In this document: positions 8,487-17,370 of the stretch, in pieces | How positions within the stretch are numbered: the first letter of the stretch is position 1 | Layout of the letters: each line of letters begins with the position of its first letter | DNA from: an uncultured Lachnospiraceae bacterium | GTDB taxonomy: Bacteria > Bacillota > Clostridia > Lachnospirales > Lachnospiraceae | Direction: 5' to 3' | NCBI GenBank assembly: GCA_910579865.1 | Contig: CAJTXA010000005.1 | Span: 120,268-184,267 of the forward strand | Length of the DNA stretch: 64,000 bases | Position numbers and translations under genes: made by a program | The notes under the pieces: generated by a model | Told to the model about the DNA's origin: nothing | Databases searched by the model: none | The model's input: the letters and a program-made list of their open reading frames with translations, nothing else

Positions 8487-9164
8487 TCAAGAAATTAAAT
8501 CGATATATTTCATATCCATTACTAATAAAAGTGTAATTCCACCAGGTAACGCCATATCCGGATCTAAATCCGTAATCAGCCATCCTTCCTTTCGAATTGC
8601 CACTACATTTGCTTTATAGTTCTTTCTTAAATTTAATTCCTTTAACGATTTTCCAATCCACTCCTGTTTTACTGGTGTTTCTAACAGTCGAATCCGATCG
8701 GAAAGTTCAATAAAATCTACAAAATTTCCAGAAGAAACATTTCTAGCAATTCTTACTCCTGCTTCCTCCTCTGGCACAATCACTCGATCTGCTCCAACTT
8801 TCATAAAAATTTTTGACTGCACTTCTCCTTGTGATTTCGCAATTACATAAGAAGCCTGTTCCTCTTTTGCCATTAAAATTGCCATAACACTTGCATCCAA
8901 ATTTCCTGTCATAGATACAATTACCACGTCCATATTTCCAAGTCCAAGCGATTTAATTGCCATCTCTTCACAAATATCTGCTTGTACGGCATGTGTTACA
9001 TAACCTGCTACTTCTCGCACACGATCTTCATCCATATCTACTGCTACTACTTCTACCCCAGCTTTCGAAAGCTCTTCTGCTACACTTCGTCCAAATTTTC
9101 CAAGCCCAAGTACAGCCACTGTCTTTGTATTCTTATCACCTCTGCTACCTATAAGTTTCAACAA
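8487..9164 (-). CDS. TrkA family potassium uptake regulatory subunit (KtrA-like)
   Basis: A 225-residue cytosolic RCK protein. The N-terminal NAD(H)/ATP-binding Rossmann domain shows the GLGKFG loop (about residues 20-25) and VAVDMDEDRV at the end of beta2. A C-terminal RCK_C (TrkA_C) domain runs from about residue 140. The single-RCK size fits KtrA or KtrC, which form an octameric ring that gates the membrane subunit TrkH/KtrB in response to nucleotides. The start codon is TTG at 9162-9164, supported by AAAGGAGG; I saw no in-frame ATG nearby. It follows the TrkH gene by 48 bases and ends the operon. Confidence 0.93.
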   Translation of the reverse strand: MLKLIGSRGDKNTKTVAVLGLGKFGRSVAEELSKAGVEVVAVDMDEDRVREVAGYVTHAVQADICEEMAIKSLGLGNMDVVIVSMTGNLDASVMAILMAKEEQASYVIAKSQGEVQSKIFMKVGADRVIVPEEEAGVRIARNVSSGNFVDFIELSDRIRLLETPVKQEWIGKSLKELNLRKNYKANVVAIRKEGWLITDLDPDMALPGGITLLLVMDMKYIDLIS

Positions 9165-9212
9165 AATCCCTCCTTTATTCTTTCTGCTTATACAACTTGC
9201 TTTTTCTAACTT

Positions 9213-10583
9213 CTATCCAACTGTCACCCGTTCTTCTGGCAATACCCCAACCACTTTATTCCCACGAAAACTAAATGCGATTGCCATAGAAATTGGTCCT
9301 ACTCGCCCTAAATACATATAACAGCAAATAATCACTTTTCCTGCTAAGTTTAACGAAGAAGTAAATCCTCTTGACAATCCTGCTGTCCCAATCGCACTGG
9401 TAATCTCAAAAGCCAAATCAGAAAAATTTCCAGGCTGTACAATAGAAAAAAGAATTGTTCCTGCTCCAAGCATCATAAAACTAATCATTGTAACCGCTAA
9501 TGCTTTTCGAATTGTAATCAAAGGAATGGTTCTGCGAAAAGCAGTTACATAGCGATTTCCTTTTGCTGTTGAAATCGCTGTTAAAATTAAAACTGCTACT
9601 GTAACGGTTTTAATTCCTCCTGCTGTTCCAACTGGAGAACCGCCAATAAACATTAATACCATACTAACTAATATACTTGAATTGCGAAGTTCCTGCTGAG
9701 GAATACTGGCAAAACCAGCCGTTCTTGTTGTAACTGACTGAAAAAAGGATGCCAATACTTTTCCTTTTAAACTTAAATTTCCAATTGTCTCTGGATTGGT
9801 ATACTCTAGTACAAAAAATAATACTGCTCCTCCCAAAACAAACACGGCTGTACTTACTAATGCCAATTTAGAATGAAGGGATAATTTTTGAAACATCCAT
9901 TTCAGCGGAATTTCTTGGTTTCGAACCCGACAGAGCACCTGCCTTACATCTCGCCAAACAATAAATCCAATTCCGCCAGATATAATTAAAAACATAGTGA
10001 CCAGATTAATCCAAACATGATCGACATAAGGCATTAAACTATTTGGTCCAATAATATCAATTCCTGCATTACAAAAAGCTGAAATAGAAGTAAACACAGC
10101 ATACCAAATTCCCTTAAGCCCAAATTCTGATACAAAATAAACCATATACAAAATTGCTCCAATTCCTTCTACTAAAACAGTATATTTTAAAACTGTTCGT
10201 AAAAATCGGATAATCCCCTGCATGGTATCCATATTAAATGCATCTTCCAAAAGCAATCGATCTTTTAATGTAATTCGTCTTCCTGTAATCATCAAGATTG
10301 TCATTGTAAATGTTACTACACCCAATCCACCAAGCTGAATCAAAATCAAAATTACAACTTGTCCAAACGTACTCCAATATGCATATGTATCTACCACTAC
10401 CAATCCTGTTACACAAACAGAAGTGGTAGCAGTAAATATAGCATCTATAAACGAAGTAAATTTCCCCTCCGCAGAAGAAATAGGCAGCATCAGAATAAAT
10501 GCACCTATTAAAATTGCTAATAGAAAACTTAAAACAATTGTCTGTGTTGTCGAAAGTACTCGTTTCTTTCTTGTTTCTTCCAT
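9213..10583 (-). CDS. TrkH family potassium transporter (KtrB-like)
   Basis: A 456-residue membrane protein with the four pore-loop repeats of the Trk/Ktr superfamily. The four selectivity-filter segments show as TTSVCVTGL, SAFCNAGID, TTRTAGF and AIGTAGLS. It would form the K+-conducting dimer regulated by the RCK protein encoded next. The ATG at 10583 has GGAGGA 10 bases upstream; a GTG at 10604 would put that site inside the gene. It starts 27 bases after the DHHW gene, so potassium uptake appears to share a transcript with envelope acylation genes, which is unusual. Confidence 0.93.
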   Translation of the reverse strand: MEETRKKRVLSTTQTIVLSFLLAILIGAFILMLPISSAEGKFTSFIDAIFTATTSVCVTGLVVVDTYAYWSTFGQVVILILIQLGGLGVVTFTMTILMITGRRITLKDRLLLEDAFNMDTMQGIIRFLRTVLKYTVLVEGIGAILYMVYFVSEFGLKGIWYAVFTSISAFCNAGIDIIGPNSLMPYVDHVWINLVTMFLIISGGIGFIVWRDVRQVLCRVRNQEIPLKWMFQKLSLHSKLALVSTAVFVLGGAVLFFVLEYTNPETIGNLSLKGKVLASFFQSVTTRTAGFASIPQQELRNSSILVSMVLMFIGGSPVGTAGGIKTVTVAVLILTAISTAKGNRYVTAFRRTIPLITIRKALAVTMISFMMLGAGTILFSIVQPGNFSDLAFEITSAIGTAGLSRGFTSSLNLAGKVIICCYMYLGRVGPISMAIAFSFRGNKVVGVLPEERVTVG

Positions 10584-10610
10584 ACCATAAATTCCTCCAC
10601 CCACAAGATC

Positions 10611-11738
10611 TCAATAGATTCCACCAACTCCAAGATCGGTATCAATTGTATTCATATTATATAAAATTAATACATTCTTTATTGCTGGATTTTCATTGAT
10701 AAAAGTACTGATTGGAAGTCGATAGTACCTAGTATCCACTACATAAATTTTTCGATAATATTCTGTTAAAAATGGCACAAAACAATTTGCATAACTATCC
10801 TTTACAATCACTAGTTCCTCCTGTGATTGTATTTCCAAATTTTCAATCTCTACAAGTGGATGAATGTTATTTAAAAACAAACTATATTTATCCTTCTTAT
10901 CTAAATATTCCAATTCATATAAGGAGTCTGTTACCTCCTCAGTATCAACATAAGTTACTTTTAATTTTTGTTCTGGAAGTTGAAATAAAGTAATGCTATC
11001 TCCTTTTGCAGAGAAATCACAGACCTTTGAATAAATGGTTCCTTTAAACTCCTTTGTTATTTCAGAAATCTGATATTCTTCTAACTCTCTAGCAGGAAGT
11101 CCAAGCTCTTCACAAAAAACTCGATAGGCAAAATAAGCCCCATACCCTGTCCAATGGTGATCCAGCCGATAATAAAGAGGGTATTCTGAAGCATGTTCCT
11201 TTAAAATTCCGCCTATGTCGATTACTTTTGTATTCATCTGTTCCATTAAATACTGTCGATTTTCTTCTTGGCGACTTCCATCTACAAAAACAGGTAATTT
11301 ATCCTGATAAATTGTAATTGCTGTTGGAGCCAGCATCACATAACATTCTGCTGTTTGCAGAGAATTAGCAAAAGAATTAAATACTCGAATCACTTTTTCA
11401 TTATTTACAGGTTCTTTATATTTCTCAATTAAGTATCCATCCTTTGCCAAATAAACTTCATTGATTTCTTTTTTTCCAAGCAATTTTTCAAATTGCGTCT
11501 TGATATTTAAAAAAGAATTACGAAGTGGAAAATGATCACAAAGATAAGCTTCCAATCCTTCTATAAAAGAACCGTCTAATACCGCCTCTTTTGAAAATTT
11601 TGGAAATCGTTCCAACTCCTGATTCTCCTGCTCTGAAAAAGTTTTCTTCGGAAGCAGTAAAAAGACAACCATTCCAATTAATATTATTCCAGTTACAAAA
11701 CAACTGACTAACTTTTGATAAATCATTCGTTTCATCAT
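10611..11738 (-). CDS. DHHW family envelope protein (AlgJ/AlgX-like)
   Basis: A 375-residue protein with one N-terminal membrane anchor (about residues 10-30) and an extracytoplasmic SGNH-like domain. The family signature DHHW is at 193-196 (LDHHWTGYG). DHHW and AlgJ/AlgX proteins work with an MBOAT partner to place acetyl groups on extracellular polysaccharides. The MBOAT gene is directly upstream, 12 bases away. Two tandem ATG codons (11738 and 11735) follow GGGAGAAATCTAT, and either could be used. The acceptor polymer is unknown. Confidence 0.88.
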   Translation of the reverse strand: MMKRMIYQKLVSCFVTGIILIGMVVFLLLPKKTFSEQENQELERFPKFSKEAVLDGSFIEGLEAYLCDHFPLRNSFLNIKTQFEKLLGKKEINEVYLAKDGYLIEKYKEPVNNEKVIRVFNSFANSLQTAECYVMLAPTAITIYQDKLPVFVDGSRQEENRQYLMEQMNTKVIDIGGILKEHASEYPLYYRLDHHWTGYGAYFAYRVFCEELGLPARELEEYQISEITKEFKGTIYSKVCDFSAKGDSITLFQLPEQKLKVTYVDTEEVTDSLYELEYLDKKDKYSLFLNNIHPLVEIENLEIQSQEELVIVKDSYANCFVPFLTEYYRKIYVVDTRYYRLPISTFINENPAIKNVLILYNMNTIDTDLGVGGIY

Positions 11739-11750
11739 ATAGATTTCTCC

Positions 11751-13169
11751 CTAAAATCGAAAATACAAAAAAGGATTATACGTATCACTTACCAAAAATG
11801 CTACTACTAAAATAAAAAGTGCTATATAGCCAAAAGCAAAACATCCCTTCAGTAATCGTTCTATCCTACTTCGTTTCATTCGTTGTATTTGTTTGATAAG
11901 CCAAGGATAAAAAGGCATCGCCAGTACAATACAACACAAAAACAAAACACCATAATTTCGAAAATGATAGAGAAATTCTGTACTAACAAATCGATTTCCA
12001 GCAAGTCCAATCATCTGCTGCATATACTGCCCTAACTTCTTCCAATCCTCAAATACAAATACTGTAAATCCAACTACTACAATTAAAAAAGTATAACCAT
12101 GCTGCAAAATCTTAGGCCATCTTTTCAAAGCCTTTCCCCATATAAATTTTTCTAAAATCAATAAAATTCCATAGTACACTCCCCATAGAATATAATTCCA
12201 TGAAGCTCCATGCCACATTCCAGTTAAAAACCATACAATTGCAATATTTCGAATCTGTTTTATGATTCCTTTTCGATTTCCTCCAAGTGAAATATAGACA
12301 TAATCCCGAAACCAAGTAGAAAGCGAAATATGCCATCGTCTCCAAAACTCTGTTACTGACTTTGCGCAAAGTGGATAATTAAAATTTTCTAAATAATGAA
12401 ATCCCATCATCTGTCCCATTCCAATTGCCATATCACTATAAGCACTAAAGTCAAAATAAAGTTGTAAAGTAAACGCAACTGCACCCAACCATGCAGTCAA
12501 TACAGATATTGTTCCATAAGGCTGTCCCTGTATCATATTCCATAAAGCTCCCATTTGATTTGCAAGTAATACCTTTTTTATCAATCCTTGTAAAAAACGA
12601 AAACTTCCTTGATAAAATCCTCTAAAGTCAATTACCCGATTATGCAATTCTTCATTTACTGTACTAAATCGTACAATTGGTCCTGCAATTAACTGTGGAA
12701 ACATTGATACATATGTCATAAAGGAAAAGAAATTCTTTTCTACCTTTACTTCTCTTCGATACAGATCAATGCTATAGCTCATCGTCTGAAATGTAAAGAA
12801 ACTAATTCCAATTGGAAGCGGCAAATCTAATGTAGGAATTGATGTATGTGCTATTAAATTTATCGTTTCAATAAAAAAATCTGCATATTTAAAAAAACCA
12901 AGAATCGATAAATTTGCAAAAATAGAAGCACATAATAAACAAGTTCGTATCCAAAAAACTTTGTCATAACGATCCATCAATCGTCCAATGCTATAGTCAA
13001 TTACAGAAGATAATACCATTAATAAAATATAAATTGGTTCTCCCCATGCATAAAATAACAAACTAAATACCAACAATACATAATTTTTTGCTCGAAATGG
13101 TACTAAATAATAAAGAAGAAAAAACAATGGGAGAAAAAAGAAGAGAAACGGAATACTTGAAAATACCAT
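11751..13169 (-). CDS. MBOAT family O-acyltransferase (AlgI/DltB-like)
   Basis: A 472-residue polytopic membrane protein with about 11 hydrophobic segments. Family motifs are FFTFQTMSY, FPQLIAGPIVR, FDFSAYSDMAIG and FWRRWHISLSTWFRDY. The catalytic histidine lies in TGMWHGASWNY. It is expected to carry acyl groups, probably acetyl from acetyl-CoA, across the membrane to the DHHW or SGNH partner. There is no dltA or dltC nearby, so D-alanylation is unlikely. AGGAGGAGCT stands before the ATG, and the gene follows the DUF4358 lipoprotein by 8 bases. The length is normal for AlgI-type proteins. Confidence 0.93.
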   Translation of the reverse strand: MVFSSIPFLFFFLPLFFLLYYLVPFRAKNYVLLVFSLLFYAWGEPIYILLMVLSSVIDYSIGRLMDRYDKVFWIRTCLLCASIFANLSILGFFKYADFFIETINLIAHTSIPTLDLPLPIGISFFTFQTMSYSIDLYRREVKVEKNFFSFMTYVSMFPQLIAGPIVRFSTVNEELHNRVIDFRGFYQGSFRFLQGLIKKVLLANQMGALWNMIQGQPYGTISVLTAWLGAVAFTLQLYFDFSAYSDMAIGMGQMMGFHYLENFNYPLCAKSVTEFWRRWHISLSTWFRDYVYISLGGNRKGIIKQIRNIAIVWFLTGMWHGASWNYILWGVYYGILLILEKFIWGKALKRWPKILQHGYTFLIVVVGFTVFVFEDWKKLGQYMQQMIGLAGNRFVSTEFLYHFRNYGVLFLCCIVLAMPFYPWLIKQIQRMKRSRIERLLKGCFAFGYIALFILVVAFLVSDTYNPFLYFRF

Positions 13170-13177
13170 AGCTCCTC

Positions 13178-13798
13178 CTAATTTAGATATTGTGTAATTA
13201 CACTTTGAATTTCTTCTGCTTTCTCAGAGATAATTAAATACACATAAGAACCAGACACAACTACTTCACTTTTTTCTACAATTTGAAATTGTTCTGGAAG
13301 ATAATTTTCCAATTCCAATTTCTTTTGCGCAATCATATTGTCTAATACATCCTTCATCGCCTGCGCAGAAGCCTCCTCTTTTACTTTCATTAATACAATG
13401 GTGTCCGCATAAATTACATCCTCTGCATTAGCAAAAAGGTAATCTTCTAAAAGCGACAAATCTACTCCATAATAATTTGCAATATAATTATCATTTAATA
13501 TTACCATTTCTGGCTGTTCTATTATTTCCATAATTTCTTGATAAATCTCCTGCATCGTTTTTTGTGTTTCCTCTTGTAAAGTTGATTCATTTTCTTGTAT
13601 GGTATCACCTGTTACAGATTCTATCTCATTTTGCAGTGGTAGAGTAGTTCCCATAACAGGCTCTACCTGTTTTGTTCCAGCATTGCCACAAGCAGTACAA
13701 AAACTTGCACACAATAAAAACAATACTACATTTTTAATCATTCTTTTTTTATAGCTTCTTTTTGTTTCATTTCCTCTTTTTCTTTGTGTTCGTTTCAT
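13178..13798 (-). CDS. DUF4358 lipoprotein
   Basis: A 206-residue secreted lipoprotein. A basic N-terminus is followed by a hydrophobic stretch and the lipobox-like SFCTAC, with the lipidated Cys at about position 37. The C-terminal half matches the DUF4358 pattern as I know it (YYGVDLSLLEDYLF, then a repeated Lys/Glu-rich helix and a VYLIIS strand). The function of the domain is unknown. It is commonly found next to MBOAT and DHHW genes, suggesting a role in the same acylation complex. Its ATG overlaps the TGA of the SGNH gene (ATGA), indicating translational coupling. AAGGAAG precedes the start. Confidence 0.82.
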   Translation of the reverse strand: MKRTQRKRGNETKRSYKKRMIKNVVLFLLCASFCTACGNAGTKQVEPVMGTTLPLQNEIESVTGDTIQENESTLQEETQKTMQEIYQEIMEIIEQPEMVILNDNYIANYYGVDLSLLEDYLFANAEDVIYADTIVLMKVKEEASAQAMKDVLDNMIAQKKLELENYLPEQFQIVEKSEVVVSGSYVYLIISEKAEEIQSVITQYLN

Positions 13799-14829
13799 TC
13801 TTCCTTATTCCTCTCTGTTGCAGATGTTACTTCTGTTTCTATTTCAGTTTCTTCTTTTAATTCCTCATTCTGTTTATTAAAATCCTGGTGATCACTGGCA
13901 AATTTTCTTAATACCTGAACCCAAATATCATAAGCAGCAGGAGTTTGATGTACATAATTATCACTACAATATTCTTCTTTTAAATAACCATTTTCATCAA
14001 TAAGATAATCTGCAATATCAATAAATTCCTCTTTGCTTCTTGCACAATAATTTTTCATTTTCTGATTTAAAAGACGAACATTTTCATTATTTAAATTTCC
14101 AACCTCGCTGCCATTATAAATGTTTGTTGTACTAATTACATAGATTGCGATATCTGGATTTGCTTCATAGATAGCAGAAATTACTTTTTGATAATTCTCA
14201 TACGTATCCTCTACACTTAACATGCCAATATCGTTTAAACCCAATGCAATAAATGCTTTTTTTACGCCCAGCATTGACATAGAATCCCAAATCAAACGTT
14301 GTTCTCCCTGATAGATTGGATGAATTGTTTTATCACTTACTGGGTTTAATGCCATACGCAGGGAATAACTTCCAGATACTAAAAACTCTGGATTTCCCAT
14401 AAACCCCTCTTCTTGCCTTAAAATATAATTTCGAAATCCCATCATAACGGAATCTCCTACAAAAACCGAATTTTCAAAAAAAGAATCCTCTTTTATTCCA
14501 TCGTAAATTGCCTGTGTTTCTTTTGGTGTAATCTTTGGTGTACCTGTTTCCAATTCTTCTGTTGTTTCTTCTACTGTCGTTGTTTCAACAAACGTTTCTG
14601 TTTGTTCAACACTTGTTTCAGCTTCTGTTGATTCAATTGTATTATCTGTTACTTCCTTTGTACTTTCCTCTATATCCTCTGTCTGATCTTGCTGTATGAT
14701 CAACATGTCAGGCTGTTCTGTATTCTCTGCTAAACTTACATGCTGCCCACATCCTGTATTTATTGTTGCTACAGACAGCATCCCAATCATCATAAGTATT
14801 CTTCTATTCTTCTTTAAACGTTTCATCAT
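13795..14829 (-). CDS. SGNH/GDSL hydrolase-type lipoprotein
   Basis: A 344-residue exported lipoprotein with lipobox TINTGC (Cys27). A Thr/Glu-rich low-complexity linker (about 40-100) probably spans the cell wall. The SGNH catalytic domain follows: block I VFVGDSVMMG with nucleophile Ser127, block III GLND (Asn199), and the terminal Asp-His pair DNYVH (Asp290, His294). Likely roles are O-acetyl transfer to, or deacetylation of, an envelope polymer, in partnership with the MBOAT and DHHW proteins encoded downstream. It overlaps the end of dapF by 26 bases. Tandem ATG codons (14829, 14826) follow GGGGAACTGA. Confidence 0.87.
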   Translation of the reverse strand: MMKRLKKNRRILMMIGMLSVATINTGCGQHVSLAENTEQPDMLIIQQDQTEDIEESTKEVTDNTIESTEAETSVEQTETFVETTTVEETTEELETGTPKITPKETQAIYDGIKEDSFFENSVFVGDSVMMGFRNYILRQEEGFMGNPEFLVSGSYSLRMALNPVSDKTIHPIYQGEQRLIWDSMSMLGVKKAFIALGLNDIGMLSVEDTYENYQKVISAIYEANPDIAIYVISTTNIYNGSEVGNLNNENVRLLNQKMKNYCARSKEEFIDIADYLIDENGYLKEEYCSDNYVHQTPAAYDIWVQVLRKFASDHQDFNKQNEELKEETEIETEVTSATERNKEE

Positions 14830-15655
14830 TCAGTTCCCCATTATATACTTCTTCTGCTGCTCCAGTCATATAGACACAATTATCTTTTAGACTCCACTCT
14901 ATTGTAAGATGACCACCCTTTAATTCCATATCAACGACTCTATCTGCCTTTCCATTTAACATTGTTGCAACTGCACTTGCACAAGCTCCTGTTCCACATG
15001 CCAATGTTTCACCGCTGCCTCTTTCCCATACACGCATTTTTAAATGTTTTCGATCAATCACCTGAATAAATTCTGTATTAATCCGTTTTGGAAATTTTTC
15101 GTAATGTTCGAATATTGGTCCAATTTTTTCTAAATCTAAACAATCAATATCCTCCATATATAAAACTGCATGTGGATTTCCCATAGAAACACAAGTTATC
15201 TTATATTCTCTTCCATTCACTAAAATTGGCTCAGAAATAACTTGTTCTCCCATAAAACAAACTGGTATCTTTTCTGGTCTTAACTCTGGCTGCCCCATAT
15301 TGACCGTTGCCGAAATAGCTTTACCATTCTCTACTGTTAAATGAATTTCCTTTATTCCATCAAGTGTTTCCACTTTTATTTGCTCTTTTTTTACAATTTT
15401 ATGATCATACACATACTTTGCTACACAGCGAATCCCATTCCCACACATTTCTGCACGAGAACCATCCGCATTATACATATCCATACAGCAATCAGCCACT
15501 TGAGATGGCTGAATCAAAATAAGTCCATCACTTCCTACGCCAAAATGTCTGTCACTTATCTGAATCGAAAGCTTGGAAGGATTCTTTACAGTTTCCTCAA
15601 AACAATTGATATAAACATAATCGTTTCCAATTCCCTGCATCTTTGTAAACTTCAT
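14804..15655 (-). CDS. dapF: Diaminopimelate epimerase
   Basis: A 283-residue cytoplasmic enzyme that interconverts LL- and meso-diaminopimelate, feeding lysine synthesis and peptidoglycan. The two catalytic cysteines are visible as CGNGIRC (Cys71) and ACGTGACAS (Cys220). The opening MKFTKMQGIGNDYVYIN is the conserved DapF N-terminus. The ATG at 15655 has AAAGGAGGG upstream; a longer reading from 15715 is not supported. It is the first gene of a seven-gene run leading through envelope acylation genes to TrkA, driven by a good promoter just upstream. Confidence 0.96.
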   Translation of the reverse strand: MKFTKMQGIGNDYVYINCFEETVKNPSKLSIQISDRHFGVGSDGLILIQPSQVADCCMDMYNADGSRAEMCGNGIRCVAKYVYDHKIVKKEQIKVETLDGIKEIHLTVENGKAISATVNMGQPELRPEKIPVCFMGEQVISEPILVNGREYKITCVSMGNPHAVLYMEDIDCLDLEKIGPIFEHYEKFPKRINTEFIQVIDRKHLKMRVWERGSGETLACGTGACASAVATMLNGKADRVVDMELKGGHLTIEWSLKDNCVYMTGAAEEVYNGELNDETFKEE

Positions 15656-15737
15656 ATCATTCCCTCCTTTATCAATCCCTTCCATAGTGTATTCCAACAA
15701 TTCTGTTTTAACCATACCTGTTCTTTACACTTTTCTC

Positions 15738-15766
15738 ATTATATAACCTGTATGAAAAAATCTCAA
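15738..15766 (-). promoter_or_regulatory. Sigma-A promoter of the dapF operon
   Basis: A minus-strand TTGAGA (15761-15766) and a perfect TATAAT (15738-15743) have 17-base spacing. The predicted leader is about 75 bases before the dapF start codon. Confidence 0.75.
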
Positions 15767-16047
15767 CTAGATATTTTACTTTTTTTCAAAGGATTTTTGA
15801 GATAGCTTAAAAAAACACCTTTTCTAACAAAACTGCTGCTATGAATAGGAACTACTTCCAAGATCTAGGATATTATTCCTACATCTTACAAAAACGTCTT
15901 ACTGAAACGTACTATCTTGTTATCTTTCTTCCATACCCTATAACATATTCAAAAATAAAAAAGAAAGCACAATTATTTTTATTCATAAAATAATCCAAAA
16001 ACTGTCCTAAAAAATATTATTTGCAAAAAAATATAATTTTAGGAAAC
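15767..16047. other. Gene-free AT-rich divergent interval
   Basis: This stretch lies between the dapF promoter and the promoter of the Cys-rich gene. I see no credible reading frame with a ribosome site, no strong hairpin and no RNA family I recognise. Confidence 0.5.
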
Positions 16048-16076
16048 ATGACAAGCTACACTACATATGTTATAAC
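16048..16076 (+). promoter_or_regulatory. Putative promoter of the Cys/Gly-rich gene
   Basis: ATGACA (16048-16053) and TATAAC (16071-16076) are 17 bases apart. The overlapping string CATATGTTA (16064-16072) also fits the CATANNNTA -10 pattern of the mother-cell sporulation sigma factors. The sequence alone cannot say which reading is right. Confidence 0.35.
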
Positions 16077-16105
16077 TGTAAACAATCTTCTTGGAGGATT
16101 TCAAA

Positions 16106-16369
16106 ATGAGTGATTTAGCAGCAACAAATTGTGGTAGCACTAACTGTGGATGTGATTGTGTAACTGGTGGCGGCAGCAGCAATAATAATTGCCTCTTCTT
16201 AATTCTGATTCTTTTATTCTGCGGCGGCGGATGCAATATTAGCTGTGGCGGCGGATGCGGCGGTGGATGCGGCGGCGGATGCGGATTTGGCGACAATAGT
16301 TGCTTATTAATTATCTTGTTACTTTTCTGCTGTGGCGGTAGCGGAACTGGTATCTTCGGGTGCTGCTAG
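16106..16369 (+). CDS. Cys/Gly-rich small protein ('chorion class high-cysteine' type)
   Basis: An 87-residue protein dominated by Cys and Gly. It has CGSTNCGCDC near the N-terminus, two short hydrophobic runs (LFLILILLFC and LLIILLLFCC), and between them a repeated CGGG unit encoded by near-identical GGCGGATGC blocks. The pattern matches the Lachnospiraceae proteins annotated as chorion class high-cysteine protein. Their function is not established; a cross-linked surface or spore-coat component is plausible. The ATG at 16106 has GGAGG 8 bases before it. It is a single-gene unit with its own promoter and a strong terminator 35 bases after the stop. Confidence 0.8.
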   Translation: MSDLAATNCGSTNCGCDCVTGGGSSNNNCLFLILILLFCGGGCNISCGGGCGGGCGGGCGFGDNSCLLIILLLFCCGGSGTGIFGCC

Positions 16370-16402
16370 TTTTTTAATCTCCAGTAAAACTACTGGAAGT
16401 TT

Positions 16403-16438
16403 AAAAAGTCCTCTGTGTAATTTTGCAGAGGACTTTTT
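16403..16438. terminator. Strong bidirectional terminator
   Basis: A perfect 13-bp stem AAAAAGTCCTCTG / CAGAGGACTTTTT (16403-16415 with 16426-16438) lies between convergent genes. A smaller CCAGTA/TACTGG hairpin sits just before it (16381-16396). Confidence 0.9.
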
Positions 16439-16448
16439 TCTTTTATTT

Positions 16449-16664
16449 CTATAAATCTGTTTCTTCTTCAATACTATCTTCTTTTATACTATCTTTTTCT
16501 TTCTCACTTCTGCTCTGTTCTAAATTCTCTTGTTCTTGATAACGTTCCCAAAGTGCATCTAAATCTTGTCGATTTGCATAATTTATACCCTGTCTTTTCG
16601 AAAGTAAACATTCTTCATCAATTCCATATACTGTATTTCCATCTACATATAATCTACGTCTCAA
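16449..16664 (-). CDS. Small hypothetical protein
   Basis: About 71 residues. The N-terminal half is basic and ordered (RRRLYVDGNTVYGIDEECL); the C-terminal third is acidic and low-complexity, ending in repeated Glu/Asp. I do not recognise the family. I prefer the TTG start at 16662-16664 because AGGAG lies 6 bases upstream. An ATG at 16715 is in frame but poorly placed, and the 17 extra residues (ending in SKK) look non-conserved in type. It is convergent with the Cys-rich gene. It has no signal or membrane segment. Confidence 0.55.
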   Translation of the reverse strand: MRRRLYVDGNTVYGIDEECLLSKRQGINYANRQDLDALWERYQEQENLEQSRSEKEKDSIKEDSIEEETDL

Positions 16665-16834
16665 TTTCTTACTCCTAATTAAAATTGTTTTTGATTTCTC
16701 TATTAGTATATGCATAAAAAATATCTATGTTTTCCTTTCCCGAAACCATTTTCTTTTCTTAAAAGCCGCATACTTTCTTTTTTTCTATCATATAGTTATG
16801 AAGAAAACAATTCCATCCATAAAGGAGTGATTTT

Positions 16835-17305
16835 ATGGAAATTCCGGGACTCACGCCATTTGATCATATGGTTAGTGACAACCAGCTTCAGATTATAAAA
16901 GCTGCCATTCCTTATCTTTCCAGTCGAGAACAGCAATTTTTCTCTGTTTATGTAAAATACATAGAACTTGAGCATACCCTTAAGCTCGTAAGCGATTCAA
17001 ATTCCAATGTATTAAGCAGTTGTTCGATTGGTGAAAACCCACATTCCACATCCGATATGCTGACAGCAATTAAACAATACTGTACGGAAAAAGAAAAGGA
17101 AATTATTGATTTAATCAGTAATTTCCTAAGTGCTTATCAAATGTATCATGCCTATCAAGAATTAATGCCACAAGAAGAAAAAAGCAATGAAAAAAAAGAA
17201 TCCCTTTCTATGGCAGATACATTAAAAGGTATGCTCACTCCAGAACAGCAAAATATGCTTGGAACTTGTATGAAACTTTTTCCTTCCACCTCAAATTCTA
17301 CCTAA
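16835..17305 (+). CDS. Hypothetical protein, helical
   Basis: A 156-residue soluble, mostly helical protein with no signal peptide and no motif I recognise. The ATG is preceded by AAAGGAGTGATTT, a good ribosome site, and the gene is followed 65 bases later by a second plus-strand gene of similar style. The C-terminus includes SMADTLKGMLTPEQQNML, which resembles the short helical tails of several unannotated clostridial proteins found in tandem. The string CATATAGTTA upstream (about 16788-16797) could be part of a promoter, but I cannot assign the sigma factor. Its function is unknown. Confidence 0.65.
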   Translation: MEIPGLTPFDHMVSDNQLQIIKAAIPYLSSREQQFFSVYVKYIELEHTLKLVSDSNSNVLSSCSIGENPHSTSDMLTAIKQYCTEKEKEIIDLISNFLSAYQMYHAYQELMPQEEKSNEKKESLSMADTLKGMLTPEQQNMLGTCMKLFPSTSNST

Positions 17306-17370
17306 ATTTTAAATCAAACTAATAAAATACTTGTTATTCTATCAATTTATTTTTCAAAGGAGATGATAAT

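Noticed and set aside
15341..15805. 154-codon plus-strand frame opposite dapF
   Set aside because: Antisense shadow of a conserved gene.
16252..16278. CRISPR-like short repeats in the Cys-rich gene
   Set aside because: They are in-frame CGGG codon repeats, not spacer-separated repeats; no CRISPR array was seen anywhere in the window.
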